DNA of 64,000 nt from assembly GCA_964247055.1 (NCBI GenBank), contig OZ176053.1:3348001-3412000 (forward strand), read 5' to 3'. Within the stretch, counting starts at the first letter, position 1. Each line of letters starts with the position of its first letter. The stretch comes from Paragordius varius. Taxonomy: Eukaryota; Nematomorpha. Shown piece after piece: positions 1-15,000 of this stretch. Both the position numbers and the translations under genes were made by a program. The notes beneath the pieces are model-generated. The model was not told the DNA's origin, did no database searches, and saw only the letters and a list, made by a program, of their open reading frames with translations.

Positions 1-2324
1 ATACATTGCTAGAAAGTTATTGATTGCCAAATATAGTATATAAAATTAAGGGAAGTATTATTGGCTTATAGTTATTTTTTTCTTTACTATTATTAGCCAA
101 TAATAATTTTCTTTAACAGTTGTTAAATCCGTAAAATAATGATAAACGAAAATTGTTGCATATGCTATTTGGCAATAAATAATAACCTAGCAATATATAC
201 TTACTAATAGTGTAAAACGATATTCAATAAAACAGATAACATACCTTCTAAATCTATCTTATAAAACACGCTTCAATTATTTATCATATGCTGTTAACAA
301 ACATAACAATTAAAGATTTAGTTTGATATCAGGCTAAACAAAGTAACTGCCCTTGTATTAGTAGTAATGATACAAATAACTGTCCAAAAATTCATTAAAA
401 TATAATAGAAACCTAATATGCCAAATTTAGGGTCGGCAATGTTTACCAACTTTCAGAATTCAAAACAGTTTGGACGTCCGTTTTTGTGGAAAGTAAACTT
501 TCAGGTGCTTTATGAGAATTTTAGTAGAGCGTCTAAAATGCAAGCAGATTTTAATAGCATCAAAAGCTCTTCATATAATGTTTATGGGGGTTTTAAAATT
601 TGAAAAATTATGCATCACTTTTGTCTAAAAACGCCTAGTTTTTACACATTAAAAGAAATAAATAAATTAACTTTTAGTAAACATGTGATTGCCCGTAAGG
701 TACGTAAAGAATTGTTTGATCAATTAAAAAAACTTAGTTTTTATGATTTATAAAGTCTTATTTATACATGTAAAGTCTGAATTCTTATATTCAGGTCTCA
801 AATGGATTAGTCACATGTTTACAATAAAAAAAGGCTGAGCCAGTGCATAACGGTTTTAGACATAACTGATACTTTTGGTAAATACAGTCATGTATCCTTT
901 GTTTTATCAAAAATTTATTTTTTTTTCGTTAAATGGGTATAAATATTTGTTAAAGAATGGAAACAAGAGTTCTTTGCCAAATATTTATACCCATTTTACG
1001 AAAAAAAATAAATTTTTGATAAAATAAAGGATACATGACTGTAAAGCGCCAGTAAACATGTCTTTAAGAAATTTTAACACTTTGTATTGGTTTTTTCTAA
1101 AATCTGATTTTATTAAAAAACTTTCCTTAAAATTATTTTAAATAAAAATTTTATCACGAAGTTTTTATAAAAACCTGCGAAGAATCAGATAATAATTATC
1201 AAGTAACTCGCAAAATTTTTAGATTATAAAAGTTGATGACTTTCCCTATTCAAAAGTATTTATTATATAAATTACATTTTTGACCCTAAATTCGGCACAC
1301 TATGAAACATACTAATTAATTTGAGGTATTTTAGGCCATCGCAAGCGCTTTTGTATCTGAGTTTAATGTTATATTGAAGAAACTAAATAAATCATTTTTT
1401 ATAAGGGCCACTTTTCATGTATTTGAATTTTTAAAAATAGCAGTGTTAAAAGGCCGACTCAATTTTTGGCTTTGGTTACAATTCCGTTCTACAGATTTTA
1501 AAAAACTGTTCCTGACAAATTGTTCTCCATTTCCATTATTTTTTGGGCAAATGCTTCTGATCTGTTTTAAATTTTTTAAGGACTTCCTAATTAGTTAATT
1601 AATTAAAAGCCAAATATAAGTCTAGTTATTTAAAAGACATGATTAGAAAGGATGAAGGGGAAAGAAAACGATACCGACGACAGATGAGGTGGCTGGTAAA
1701 GAAGATGACATTCAATAGGAAGAAATAGACAACAATGCACGCTATATCAAAAAATCGCTTTCGACTTGGGAAATCCAACCAGCTAACCAACTGCACAATT
1801 CTCTTGTCTGCTACTTTCTGAAACTTTAAAATACTATCTATAATATATATATATGTAAATTAAATAATCAAATTATGATTTTCTGACTGTTTAAAACCGC
1901 TTTTTTTGGTTTTAAAAACGGTTTAGGAACCATTTTTTGATTTTTTCTAAAAACCCTTTCAAAAAGTAATATATCGATTCCAATATTGGTTCCGATTTCA
2001 TCTCTGTTTTAACGTCAATTTTAGCCATGCAGCATCCCTAAGGAAATCATACTAATTTTAAACTTAGCTAAATTAAACCTGCTAATATTTGACCTAAAAC
2101 TAGAAAGATAATCAATTCCGATGGTTTTTGTACGATGCTCCTTATAAATAAACGGTTCTTGTGCAGACTACCTTTTATTGAATAAAGAAGCCTTTATGGT
2201 TTTCAAAATAACAATGATCTCATTATCAGTTTTTTCTTATTAGCTTTATTAAATTTGAATGGCGTTTAATACTAAAATTTGCGTAATTATATTTTATCAA
2301 CTGTTTAAAATTTGTATATTAAAG
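1..2324. other. No gene recognised; upstream intron or intergenic DNA
   Basis: Apart from the palindromic MITE at 885-1041 I see nothing coding. It probably belongs to an intron of the CUB gene, since exon 2325-2710 needs an earlier exon. Confidence 0.5.
885..1041. mobile_element. 157-bp palindromic MITE with CAGTCATGTATCC ends
   Basis: Near-perfect inverted repeat: CAGTCATGTATCCTTTGTTT ... AATGGGTATAAATATTTG and its reverse complement, flanked by TA on both sides. The TA target suggests a Tc1/mariner-type source (inference). Confidence 0.75.
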
Positions 2325-2710
2325 CTGTCTCGATGCCCCGAATCAAATAAAAATCTATGATGGGACGACTGATCTGGACCCATTGATAGGTAATGTTTGT
2401 GCCTCCCATAATATTAAATATCAACAAACGAGGGATTATTTATCAAGCGGACCTCAATTACTCCTCCTATACTATCATATATTAATACCTTTATCAAAAA
2501 ATAGTAATGATAAATTAGATGTTTCTAAAAGATCTGATGATAATCAAAATTCCAAAGACTATTTTGAATCTGACCTACTATTTAACCGACCAAATGATGA
2601 ATGGAGAAATCGTAAACCGAAATCTGATATCGGATGCGAAGGATCCAAATATTGCGGTTATCAATTTTCTTATCGGTTTGTACCCATCACCGCTTTTCAT
2701 GCTCCATTAG
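2325..2710 (+). CDS. CUB exon (second half of CUB 1) with internal Asn/Asp-rich insert
   Basis: Reads CLDAPNQIKIYDGTTDLDPL, a typical CUB C-x-D-x-(I/V)-x-(V/I)-x-DG core, then YLSSGPQLLLLYYHI, then an insert of about 55 residues rich in Asn, Asp, Lys and Ser with an extra Cys pair (GCEGSKYCG), and finally the closing CUB strand GYQFSYRFVP. The acceptor is at 2324 (..TTAAAG) in phase 2 and the donor at 2711 (G|GTACATT) in phase 1. The insert makes this domain longer than the usual ~110 residues. No matching first-half exon was found between 1 and 2324. Confidence 0.75.
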
Positions 2711-5700
2711 GTACATTATTTTTTTAGTAAAAGATATTTGTCCAAGATTTGTAAGAAATGTATTATACGTTTTAATTTTTAAAATTAAAATAATATCAAT
2801 AATTTTTACCAATAAAAAATAAAGGGTTGTTTTTTATGACACACAAATTCGATATGGACATGCTGAAAATAAGATTAAAACATAAGGCAGCTAACTACAG
2901 TAATTTGTCTCAAAATCATAATTTTTATGTATAATCTAATTATAAATGCTATTAGACAGTAATTATCATGTTGTCTAATATTTTAATTGTATTTACGAAA
3001 TATCTAAATGATATGCCAAAAAAGTCTTCAACGTACTTATGACTTGAAAATAGTTAGGACCATTTTCCCCGAAAAAAAGGTATCGACAAGGAAAACGTTG
3101 CATAGATGTTTAAGTTTATTCCGCTCAGTTAATGTAAAACAATGAACGCCATAGCTAGCAAAATTCTAAAATTATTTTATTAGCGCTTAATACTGTGTCT
3201 TAATGAAATGATAAAGTTATACAATCTATTAATAAATTTTCTGATTGAGTTTTTCTTAAATTTTGGTGACTAACTAAAAAAATTGTTGAAACAAATAGTA
3301 GTAATATTATTAATATTGTCAACGAGCACGAATATTTTATGTTAAAATAATATTTGATTCCTCGTAAAATTTATTAAATTAAACTGTATCCAAAAAAGTT
3401 TTCAAATTTTGTTTTAATTATATCTATTATTATTTTCTTTTGTTTTAGTTAATCCATTGTAAAAGATACTACCATGTATCGAAAATTTTGGATATAGTTT
3501 AATTTAATAAATATTAAGTAGTAATATTTTTCTAAAATTTGTTAACAGTTTTATGGTTAAAATTAATCAAATATTTATTAATGTCCATACGTTTTTTGAA
3601 TGGTACCTGCTGATTTTGTGAGTCTAAAATACAGGTAAAGCCATTTGTCTTGGACACCCCTGATATAAACATTATTCTATATAAGTTTGATCTTTAAAAC
3701 AATATTTTATTCCAAAATTATGCTTTGAACAAAATTGTAAAGTTGCATTTTGTTAATTTTGCTAATTTGAAAACTGAAAAAATTAATAGTAGCATTAGCA
3801 ATAAAAATAACTGACGTATAAAAGGCCAGTGATAATATACCATATACACTTCCACTCCACCCTCGAACAATTTAAATTCACCCTAATATAAATTATGTGT
3901 TTTTTAAGATTAAAAATTATTTCTATTTTATTATATTTTTAAAAAAAAATTGTTTAAAAATAAATAATATTGAAAAAATAAATGCCATAAAGATATATTT
4001 CATATTAATGATAAGTTATTTTAGCCCACATAATTTATTTTTAGGGTGAATTCGAATTGTTAGAGGGTAAATCTGAATTGATCAAGGGTGAGTCTGAATT
4101 GAAAATGGTATAATTTAATATGCTTGTTCTAGCTCCAGAACCAAATATGGAGGTTAAAATCTAAAAGAATCGCTATTATTTCCAAAATTGCAATATTTGA
4201 TAATTATTCAAATTTAAAACCTCCAATAAATCATAAAATATATGATCAGGCTAAGTTAGGTGAAAAAGAAATTGTTATGGCCATTTTTCAAATATAATTA
4301 ACGCAGTATGAGTACTGTAATTTAATAAATTCTAAAGTTATTATCTGCAACTAGAGACTTTTCACATATTTTTGACAAAAAATATTTGATTTTGAACATT
4401 AAGATAAGTATAAAAAACTACGGTTTTATAATTTTATTTTTTTATTAAATTAATACATAGCTGAGAAACCCAAATTATATAGATTACATAAAATAAACAA
4501 TTTTATCAATAAATTTTTGTCAAGTATGTTTAGTGTCTTTTATACTATATATTTTTAAGTATTATAGGGATTATAAAGTTTTTCAATCCATATATCATTG
4601 GGGACATAAGAGTAAGATATCATCCACATAAATCGATGAAGTCAGACATACATTTTGTTTTTAATCTTAGTATATATATGTTTTAAGAAATAAAATTCTT
4701 AATGTCGCAAATTATCTGCGTATCCAATTTGTAAAAGCGTCTAATTTAGTACTACTTTGCGATATTCTATATTTCAAATATTTCCCACTTGCATAAAAAT
4801 ATTAAAAATGAGATAAGAAAAAATTTTTTTCCAATAGAATAGCGTATAGTATATAACAAAGTTTGTCCATAATTATATATACAAAATGTCAAAAGAAGGG
4901 AAAACATGTTTCAACCATTTGTTGTTTTTTACCATACGCTACTGTATATTGGACTAATTAATTCACGCATACTCAATTACATACACATGTTAACGCCAGA
5001 AATGGTGTACCATTTGTCCATGTTTTTTCACTCTATTCTATATTCTAAAAAAATCCCTCATGAACACTAAGGGTTTATTTATCAAAATATTATTATCATA
5101 AATTACATTTTATTCTGTAACTTCACATTGTTGGTATTCCTTAAAATTAAAAGTTTTATCATAATAAACACTACAAATTATTCATGTCTTTTATTTGTAT
5201 CAAGAATAGTCAAGCAAAAAATTAGAGAGTTTTGCTAATTTAAGTTCATTAACTTTGTAAATACGTAAGTAATATATTGAAACGGTCAAATTGTAAACAT
5301 TGCGTCGTGCTTTATTTTATTTATAAATTTATTCTGTGGTTTTACGAAAAAATACAGTAACAGTATTATTTTTGCATCCTTTCGCCGTTAGTTAGATATT
5401 AAATTAATAAAAAGCACACACTATAAAATATAATTAAATATATAATGTATATACGAAGAAGAATTTATCATTTTGTATTGTGTTCATTATATATATAGGT
5501 TCCCCTTTCCTATTTTTTATCATCTATCTCTATGAAATGTTTATGCGCGTGTAGATATTACATCATTTATAGTATTTTTAAACTATTTTACGGAGCTCTT
5601 TTTTAGTAAAAATTCAATACTTTTTGATTGAAAAATAATTTCACTGCATAAATGATCTTAATATACCACACATCGTTATGATATTTAAAGATTCCATCTA

Positions 5701-5992
5701 ACAAATTCTCTGAACCTTTTTAATATTATAAATATTTTTTTACTATGACGCTCGCCACAATATCAAAAAAGCATAGATATATATATATATATATATGAAT
5801 ATATTAATATATTTCCCATTTTGAATCAATTAATTTTGTTCGCATAAGGATAATATAATCCAAAAAGTTTTATCACCTATAATTTATTCAAATAAATATT
5901 CCCAAAATCCAAAATGTTATTTCATATTTTTCTTTGTATTTTGGCCGAAATTAATGGGATATTGGGAGTAGTAGGTACAATATTAATTTGTC

Positions 5993-6027
<35 letters not shown>

Positions 6028-9000
6028 ACCAAATACCAAGTATAATTTTCTATGAAAAATTCAGTTAAGGCCCATTATAGCTATTAAAGACTTGTATATT
6101 ATCCGGATGAATAAAATAATTAATAATTTCACCTTATTTCAACAAAATTACTAAAAAATATATTGCGTAAATTAAAAATATTCAAATTCATCTTACAATT
6201 ATAGCTCTTGTGAGAAATTTAAATTTTTTCTATCGTTTTTATGGCCGAAAAAAATAGCAAACTTTATCGTTTTTTAGGCTTTGGAAAACATAAATGATGG
6301 TAACAAAATACTTAGACTTCAGATGTATTCCAGAAGGATTTGCGGAAAATATTTCATCATTTCTTCAAAACTCAGAGTTTTATTGTAATACAAATTAATA
6401 ATAATTAAGAGACAAAAAGATTAAAAAAGGCTATTTTAATGCCTCTTTTGCGAGAAAGTAGTTTTAAAAGCTTAACTAGTGACACAATTTCCATCAATGT
6501 CAATTTAATATTTTGAATTGTTGTACCATGTTAATTATAATGTAATTTAATTTTATCGAAAATTTTTATGGTTTTTTACTTTCAGATTCGACATGTGATA
6601 AAACCATATTGAGTACCGTGTCACAAAATGGTACCATCACAAGTCCGAATTACCCTGCACCATATCCAGGCAAACAACAATGCATTTATCAATTTGTGGG
6701 GAGAGGCAAGGAGAGAATACAAATAACATTTCTAGATTTTAAACTGTTTCATCCACAAAATAATCCACATCAGTAAGTTATGTTTACTAATAGTATCCCA
6801 TAAGTTTCAAAAATGTTTCATTATTTAATTTTTAAAAAAGTCTAAAGATAAGAGGAACCATATTAAAGGTTATTCATTTACGAAATTTGCTATGGCCAAA
6901 GGCTAATTCTATCATGGTATCCGTGTGTACATGTGCCTGTATTAACCTTAAAATGGTTTTAGTAATTATTAGGTCAGCTATGCATCTAAAAGCGCAAATT
7001 GTTACTACTTAACTTTAAATTAATAATAAAAAAATAAATTTAATAATTAAGGTCAAAATATACATAATTAATTGAATTTACCACAGCAAAATTCATTTGT
7101 CATTTAAAAAATTATCTTAATATTAATTAACATAACTTATAAATTACATATAAACAGATCATTAACTGAAAGAAAACATATTAATTGAAACCAGTTATAA
7201 AATTTCATTATCGGATGATATTTAAGGACTTGTAATTTAAACTTTTTAACCTAATTAAAATCCGAAACTTGGAATTACTTTTATATCATGGCTTATTGTC
7301 CGTAACATGACCCTTTGAAATATTAAATACATTTTTGAAAGATTAATTTTTTTAATTGTTAATATGTTTTATAAATTCGCCAAAAAATTACATAAAATTA
7401 AATATTATTTTTTTATTGTTTTTTTTAATGATAACTCAAAACTTAGTGTTAGGGCTCTACAGAGCACAGTTTTTTATAAAAAAGTTAGTTTATAGTTTTC
7501 ATCTTATAAGAAAACCATATACTATTTAAAGTATATTTTCATTTTGGCGTAAAAGTTGTTTAGATGTGGATGTTGTTGAAATAGCCACAAAGAAAAATGA
7601 AGAAGAATCGATTATTGAAGAATTTTGCGGATCTACCCTACCTCCATCTGTTATGTCAAGCGGACATTCGTTGAATGTTGATTTCAAAGCTTACACTAGT
7701 GCGCCCAAAGTTCGGGGCTTCAAATTTCAATATTCATTCGTTAAGGGTAAATAAAATTTTATTTGTCATATCAATGATTGTACTTAGTAGTTCAATTGAT
7801 CGTGGGTTATATAATTAATTATACCATTTTATAAAAAAACATTTTTAGTGTTTACGCCAGGAGTGTCCAACACAAATGGCTTCGCGGGCCGCATTTTGAT
7901 ATATATATATAGGCATTTATAAATAATTTATTAGATTTCAAACGTAGGATCGTAATATGCCAACACATTTTAATAATTTTTACCAGTTTTTGTCAATTGA
8001 GTAGACTTATTTAGAAAAATTTGTTTATAAAATAAGTTTTTTGAAAGCATAATTTTGCAAATTATGGACTGCCTATTTTTTCGCGGGCTCCCTGGTTTAC
8101 ACCAAGCATATGTAATTTTTATATGATAATCGATATAAAAACCAATTTTGGGCAATTATCATGGTATTAATTGTTTTTAGCCAATTCACCCTTGAACAAT
8201 TCAACACCCTCGAACAATTCAAATTTACCCTAAAAATAAATTATGTTTTTTGGGCTAATTAAACTCCCCATTAATATGAAATATATCTTAATAGCAAATT
8301 ATATTATTTTTTCAGTATAATTTTAATTTTAAACAAATTATTTTTTGAAAATATAAAAAATTAGTAATTTTTAATCTTGAAAAAAAAAACTTAATTTATT
8401 TTAGGGTAAATTTGAATTGTTCGAGGGTGTTGAATTGTTCAAGGGTGAATTTGAATTCTCAATGGTATATATATATCATTTTGAACTAAGTTGGATTCGT
8501 TAATGATAACACTAGACAACAAATTTTTCTGCCACTCGAGTTTTTTGCATTTTCTGATATTTAGTATCATTTTAACAGTAAATCTGAAATAAAAATTTTA
8601 ACTCGATGGAAGAATTTTGTATAAATTGATTTTTTTGATTATGCGCCCTCTTTATCAAAATTTTACTAAAAAATGTTTTTCTTAGAAAATATACAAGTAA
8701 TGCCCATTTGTAATATATCATTCGAAAGAGTATTAAAAACTCTATAAAATGCATACTAATATGTATTACATCGACAGTTAATATTGGACACAAAGAGCGA
8801 CAAACGCGCGAAGCGAGAGCATTTTTTTTAATTATTATATTTTTAAAACTAATGGATGAAAATAGCTCAAACTTTGTTTAGATGGAGATGAATGTCCAAA
8901 AAAGATAACGCAAGAAAGTTTTTTTTGATTAAAACATTTTTTATTGCTTTTATGTCACTCAAAACAGATATTTTTAAGTTTTTTGTTTTTTAAAAATTAC

Positions 9001-12000
9001 CATCTCATCAATATTAATTTATTTTCTTTACAAGGCTGATAATTTTGAAATTTTAAAGATAAAAACAAAGTTTAAGGTATTTTTGATCTTTTATAGCCAT
9101 CATGTAATAAATTTACAGTTATAACTATGCATTTTAGTATCCACTAGGTAAAATATTTATGATAATAATAATTTTTATTAAAAAAGCAAACCCTGAGCTT
9201 TTTTAAACATTTTTTAAATTAAATACTAATATAACCCTAATAATTATATTAAAATAATTTATATGATTTTCAAATTAGTTTGTCTGTGAAAATTCTTGAT
9301 TTATTTAAGGATTGAAAATTTCGACCATTTAAATCCAAATAACTTTTACATCCCATTGATTTAAATGACTTACTACCATTTAAAAGATTCAGTTTTTTGC
9401 GCTCTTTCGAATGATATAAAATACATGGCTTCATATCTAAAACTTTAAATTTTCGAAATTTCGAGTTTAATGTTAAATCGGGGCCAAAAATTATCGATAA
9501 ACTCTAATATAAAAAAAATTCTTCCATGCTAGACCAATTTTCTTTTCAGATATACTAATTATGTACTTTAATGAAATAAATTTTAAATTTACAAGAATGG
9601 CAGTTAAAAAAAGTTAAAATTTGTTGTCTAGTGTAATAGATGTTTTAATGGCACACGCCTAATAAACTTTATTGCATAAAATTTAAAAATACTCCAATTT
9701 CTTATGATTAAAGGTAAACTGTTAGCCAAATTTTTTGATAGAAAAACACCATCTTATATAGAAAAATGATAATAAAAGCGCAATTGCTAGTTTTATAGAA
9801 TAAGATTTGATATGGCTAAAGAGAGGATTTTTTTAAATTGTATATAAAATATCATTGACAATTAATTTATATATATGAATTTGAATTGTTATATATATAA
9901 ATTCTCATTTTTAGAATATTTTTAGCATCGGATGCATTAAAATTCCAAATTCGAAAATTTATTTTATTTAACTACTTGTTGTTTCAAGTAAATACTTAAT
10001 TTGAATGTAATTTAACCAGGATTGTCTAATAACGGCCTCTCGGGTCACATTTTCAACCCAAAAAATCCGGGCAATCAAAAAATATGTAATGCTATACATA
10101 ATACATAAGTTTGTCCCTAAAATTCTATACTGTTTAAATTATATTAAAATCAATCTAAATTTAAAAATATTAAATTATGTAATAAGATAAATTGGCCCAA
10201 AATGTGTTTTATCTCACATTTTTTGAAAAATAATCTGGCCAGTTATAAGCGACTTAAAAAATAATCGCTTTTGAGGGTCAAAATCATATAAGGAAAATAA
10301 ATTTGAAATGAATATAAGCAGTCAGCTGTTTTAAAAATTTCATTGTTGATTTTTATTTTTAATCAAAATGACGAAACTTTGATAATCAACATACAATTAT
10401 AATTAAATGCATAAATTAAAAACTTTTCAGCTTCAATTTTAAAATGAAGCATCTTTATGCAAAAATTCGGTTTTTGAAAAAATCAATATGTCTGGGTTTT
10501 GAATTTTCCAAAACTAAATTTAATAACGCTTAGTTTTTATACACTAATTTAACCTTTTAAGCCAAACCATGTGATTAACCAGATCGGTACTTGAGATCAA
10601 TGAAAAACGGGTTTTTTTTGAAAACAGAAGTCCACAAAAATCGTGTCTTTGAGACAATTTTCCGGAGAACGTGTTGGGCCATTCAATTTTAAATATGATT
10701 TTTGTTTACTTATTTTCGATTGCGCTGAACATAGCCGAGCCACTTTTTTGATTTAGGCCCTCTTTTTACCCGCTCCCCCCGTGAAATGCCACCTTTTTCA
10801 AAAAACAAAGTCCACAAAAATATTTTTTTGATTGTATTTTTTTGCCCACGGTATGAGACTGTAAAAATTCGAGAAAGATTTTTCGTATTGCCTGTTAAAA
10901 GGCAAAATTTTAGTCAGGCGTTTTTTTTGATGATAGATGCTGAGTAAGGAGTATCTATCATATGTATAGCATGTTAAAAGATATATGGATATTAATACAT
11001 TATTTATGGTAATCTATATATTTATAAAAATGGAAAATGCTGGCTTTGTGATCTGGTACAGGAAAACCGGTAGACCCAATCAAATCCAAATGTCGAAAAA
11101 ATTTAATCATTAATGAATGCCCCGACAATAGCTTCGCCCTTTTTTGGAATTAGGTCCCCAGTTCGGGCCCACCCCGTGTGAAAAATGGGTTAAGTCAATT
11201 TTTTGGAGAACGTGTTGGACCATTCAATTTCAAATATGATTTTGTTTACTTATTTTCGATTGCGCCGAACATAGTCGAGTCACTTTTTTGATTTAGGCCC
11301 TCTTTTTACCCGCTCCCCCCGTAAAATGCCACCTTTTTCAAAAAACAAAGTCCACAAAAATATTTTTTTGATTGTATTTTTTTGCCCACGGTATGAGACT
11401 GTAAAAATTCGAGAAAGATTTTTCGTATTGCCTGTTAAAAGGCAAAATTTTAGTCAGGCGTTTTTTTTGATGATAGATGCTGAGTAAGGAGTATCTATCA
11501 TATGTATAGCATGTTAAAAGATATATGGATATTAATACATTATTTATGGTAATCTATATATTTATAAAAATGGAAAATGCTGGCTTTGTGATCTGGTACA
11601 GGAAAACCGGTAGACCCAATCAAATCCAAATATCGAAAAAATATAATCATTAATGAATGCCCCGACAATAGCTTCGCCCTTTTTTTGAAATAGGCCCCCA
11701 GTTCGGGCCCACCCCGTATGAAAAACGGGTTTTTTTGAAAACAGAAGTCCACAAAAATAATTTTTTATATCGATTTTTCGCCCTAGGTATGAGACAGTAA
11801 AAATTCAATAAAGATTCCACGTATTCCCTGTTAAAAGGCAAAAATTTTAGTCAACCGTTTATTTGATGATAGCTGCTGGGTAAGGAGCTACCCGCTAAAA
11901 ACTGATTTTTCATATAACTTTGTGATCTGTTTCCGGAAAACCGGTAGACCCAATCAAATCCAAATGTCGAAAAAATTTAATCATTAATGAATTCCCCGAC

Positions 12001-15000
12001 AATAGCTTCGCCCTTTTTTGGAATTAGGTCCCCAGTTTGGGCCCACCCCGTGTGAAAAATGGGTTAAGTCAATTTTTTGGAGAACGTGTTGGACCATTCA
12101 ATTTCAAATATGATTTCGTTTACTTATTTTCGATTGCGCCGAACATAGTCGAGTCACTTTTTTGATTTAGGCCCTCTTTTTACCCGCTCCCCCCGTAAAA
12201 TGCCACCTTTTTCAAAAAACAAAGTCCACAAAAATATTTTTTTGATTGTATTTTTTTGCCCACGGTATGAGACTGTAAAAATTCGAGAAAGATTTTTCGT
12301 ATTGCCTGTTAAAAGGCAAAATTTTAGTCAGGCGTTTTTTTGATGATAGCTGCTGAGTAAGGAGTATCTATCATATGTATAGCATGTTAAAAGATATATG
12401 GATATTAAAACCTTATTTATGGTAATCTATATATTTATAAAAATGGAAAATGCTGGCTTTGTGATCTGGTACAGGAAAACCGATAGACCCATTAAAATCC
12501 AAACTTCGAACCCCCCCTCTTCCCCCCCCCCCCAGAAGTCCGAAGGACTTCCTCGGGCTGCGTAGCAGCACGAGATTCACGCTAGTAATTTAATAAATAG
12601 TAAAATGGGTATTTTATTATTTATGATTCATAATTAAATTCAGTAATTACTATTTTTCAACATGATAAATACCTGTATTAATCGATATTGGTATTATTTT
12701 ATATAGTTGTTATTAGTAATTAAAATACAGGTTATATATTTGTTAAAATTTAAGTAGATTTTGGATTGTTTTTGTTTTTATGTTATTCATTGTCAATTTT
12801 TATGTATTGACATTTTAATCAGGTGAAAATTGCGGTTTTTAAATTTAGTCAAATTTAATTTTTTTGTTTTTTATTTAACATTGTTAATTGTAATTAATTA
12901 CATATTGTGATTTCAATAATTACAGGTGAAAATTGTGGTTTTTAATAAATTTAGTTAAATTGAATTTTTTCGTTTTTTAGGATTTGCATTGTTAATTGTA
13001 ATTAATTACTACATATTGGAAATTTAAAAAAAAACAGGTAAAAATGGCGGTTTCAAATTTTTTTTTATTGATAATTGTAATTAATTACATATTGTGGACA
13101 TTTTAATAATTACAGGAATTGCAGTTTTTAATAAATTTACTAAAAATTGAGTTTTTATTTTTTAGGATTTGCATTGTTAATTGTTTTATTTGGTCATTTT
13201 AATAAATACAGGTAAAAATAAAAACCGCAATTTTCACATGTTTATAAAATGTCGAAAATATATGATAATTAATAACAAATAACAATGATACAAAAATTAA
13301 ATTTGAAATTTGTTAAAAACCGCCATTTTTACCTGTGTTTTTTAAAATTTCCAAATATATAGTAATTAATTACAATTAACAATGTTATGTAAAAAACAAA
13401 AAAATTAAATTTGACCTAATTTAAAAACCGCAATTTTTACCTGATTAAAATGTCAATACATAAAAATTGACAATGAATAACATAAAAACAAAAACAATCC
13501 AAAATCTACTTAAATTTTAACAAATATATAACCTGTATTTTAATTACTAATAACAACTATATAAATAATACCAATATCGATTAATACAGTTATTTATCAT
13601 GTTGAAAAATAGTAATTATTGAATTTAATTATGAATCATAAATAGTAAAATTACCCATTTTACTATTTATTAAATTATTAAAGATAAAAACCCACAAAAT
13701 TCCGCATCTAAATACGTAACAACAATATTTCAAATGTTAACATAAATTGCTATAATATTCTCAAAATTTAACATTACAAAATATCCATCAAATTTAAGTG
13801 AAGGGTTAGTAGTTAGTGTATTTTCATTTTTTTATCAAAGATTTTCGACGCCCTTCCCCCACACTTCTTTTACTTTTTTAAAGAATATGATATGGTAATA
13901 CCATATTGCTCTTGTTTTTATATTCTTTACCAAATATTAATACCCAATTAACGAAAAAAAGTAAATCTTTAACAATATAAAGTCTACATGACTGTATAAT
14001 AATATGTGTTTTAAATAATATTAATATATTAAAGAACATAGACTCAAGGACTTTATCTTTTAACGTTCCATATTGTTGTATCTATATTTTTAGCTGTACC
14101 ATAGCCTCAAATATTTTACTCGATTAGCACATTGCACACTTTTGTTTAAATATCGCGTTTTCTAAATAAGCAAAAATATAACCTGCAAATATACTATCCC
14201 TATAAGTGATTCTCGCAAAATTCAAAATGGGCCAAATACTCGACTAAAGGACCTGGCCGAAAAAGCATAAAAGAGCCAGAACTTACTAATACACTTTTTT
14301 TAATTTTTGACTCTAAGCGTAATTTAAAATAATTGACATTCATATAAAATATAGTCACAGAAAATGTATGAAATTTGTAAATTTATAAATAAAAAATAAT
14401 TTTATCTGGCCGGGTCGATGGAAAGAAAGTTGCATTTTTCTTTTGCAGTTATTAATAACATTTTATATTTTTAGATTTTGGAATTCGTACCGGAAAACAA
14501 GATAATAGTTATGGTAAGATTTTTCTTTATTATTGATGAATTTTTATATTCTGAAATTTGACATTTATTTATACCATTTGCACTTCAAGAGTGTCCTTGA
14601 ACACTAAGTTGGTCTTTGAACAAATTGATCCTTAAGCATTTCAAATTGGTCCTTAAAATTTTTAATTTTAATTTAACCATAATTTTTGCATATATTTTTT
14701 TATTTTATTATTTATGAACCTAATTTTCTTTATTTTTTTATATTTATTTATTTAAAAATTTTTTATTGAAAAACCATTTTTTTGTTTCAAACTATATTTT
14801 TTCAATCCAACAAAATTATTAACTTTTAAATGTTTTTGATAACAAATTTTAATTAATAACCCAGAAAACGTATATTTTTTTATTTCCTGTTAAAATCTTA
14901 TAAATATCCAAAAAAGTTTCAAGAAATCAATAAAGATATACGGTTTCTCAATGATTAAAAGTTGATATTGATTTAAAATATAAACTATAAAATAGATGAA

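Noticed and set aside
418-603. 61-codon ORF
   Set aside because: No recognisable domain, no flanking splice logic with the CUB gene, isolated in AT-rich DNA.
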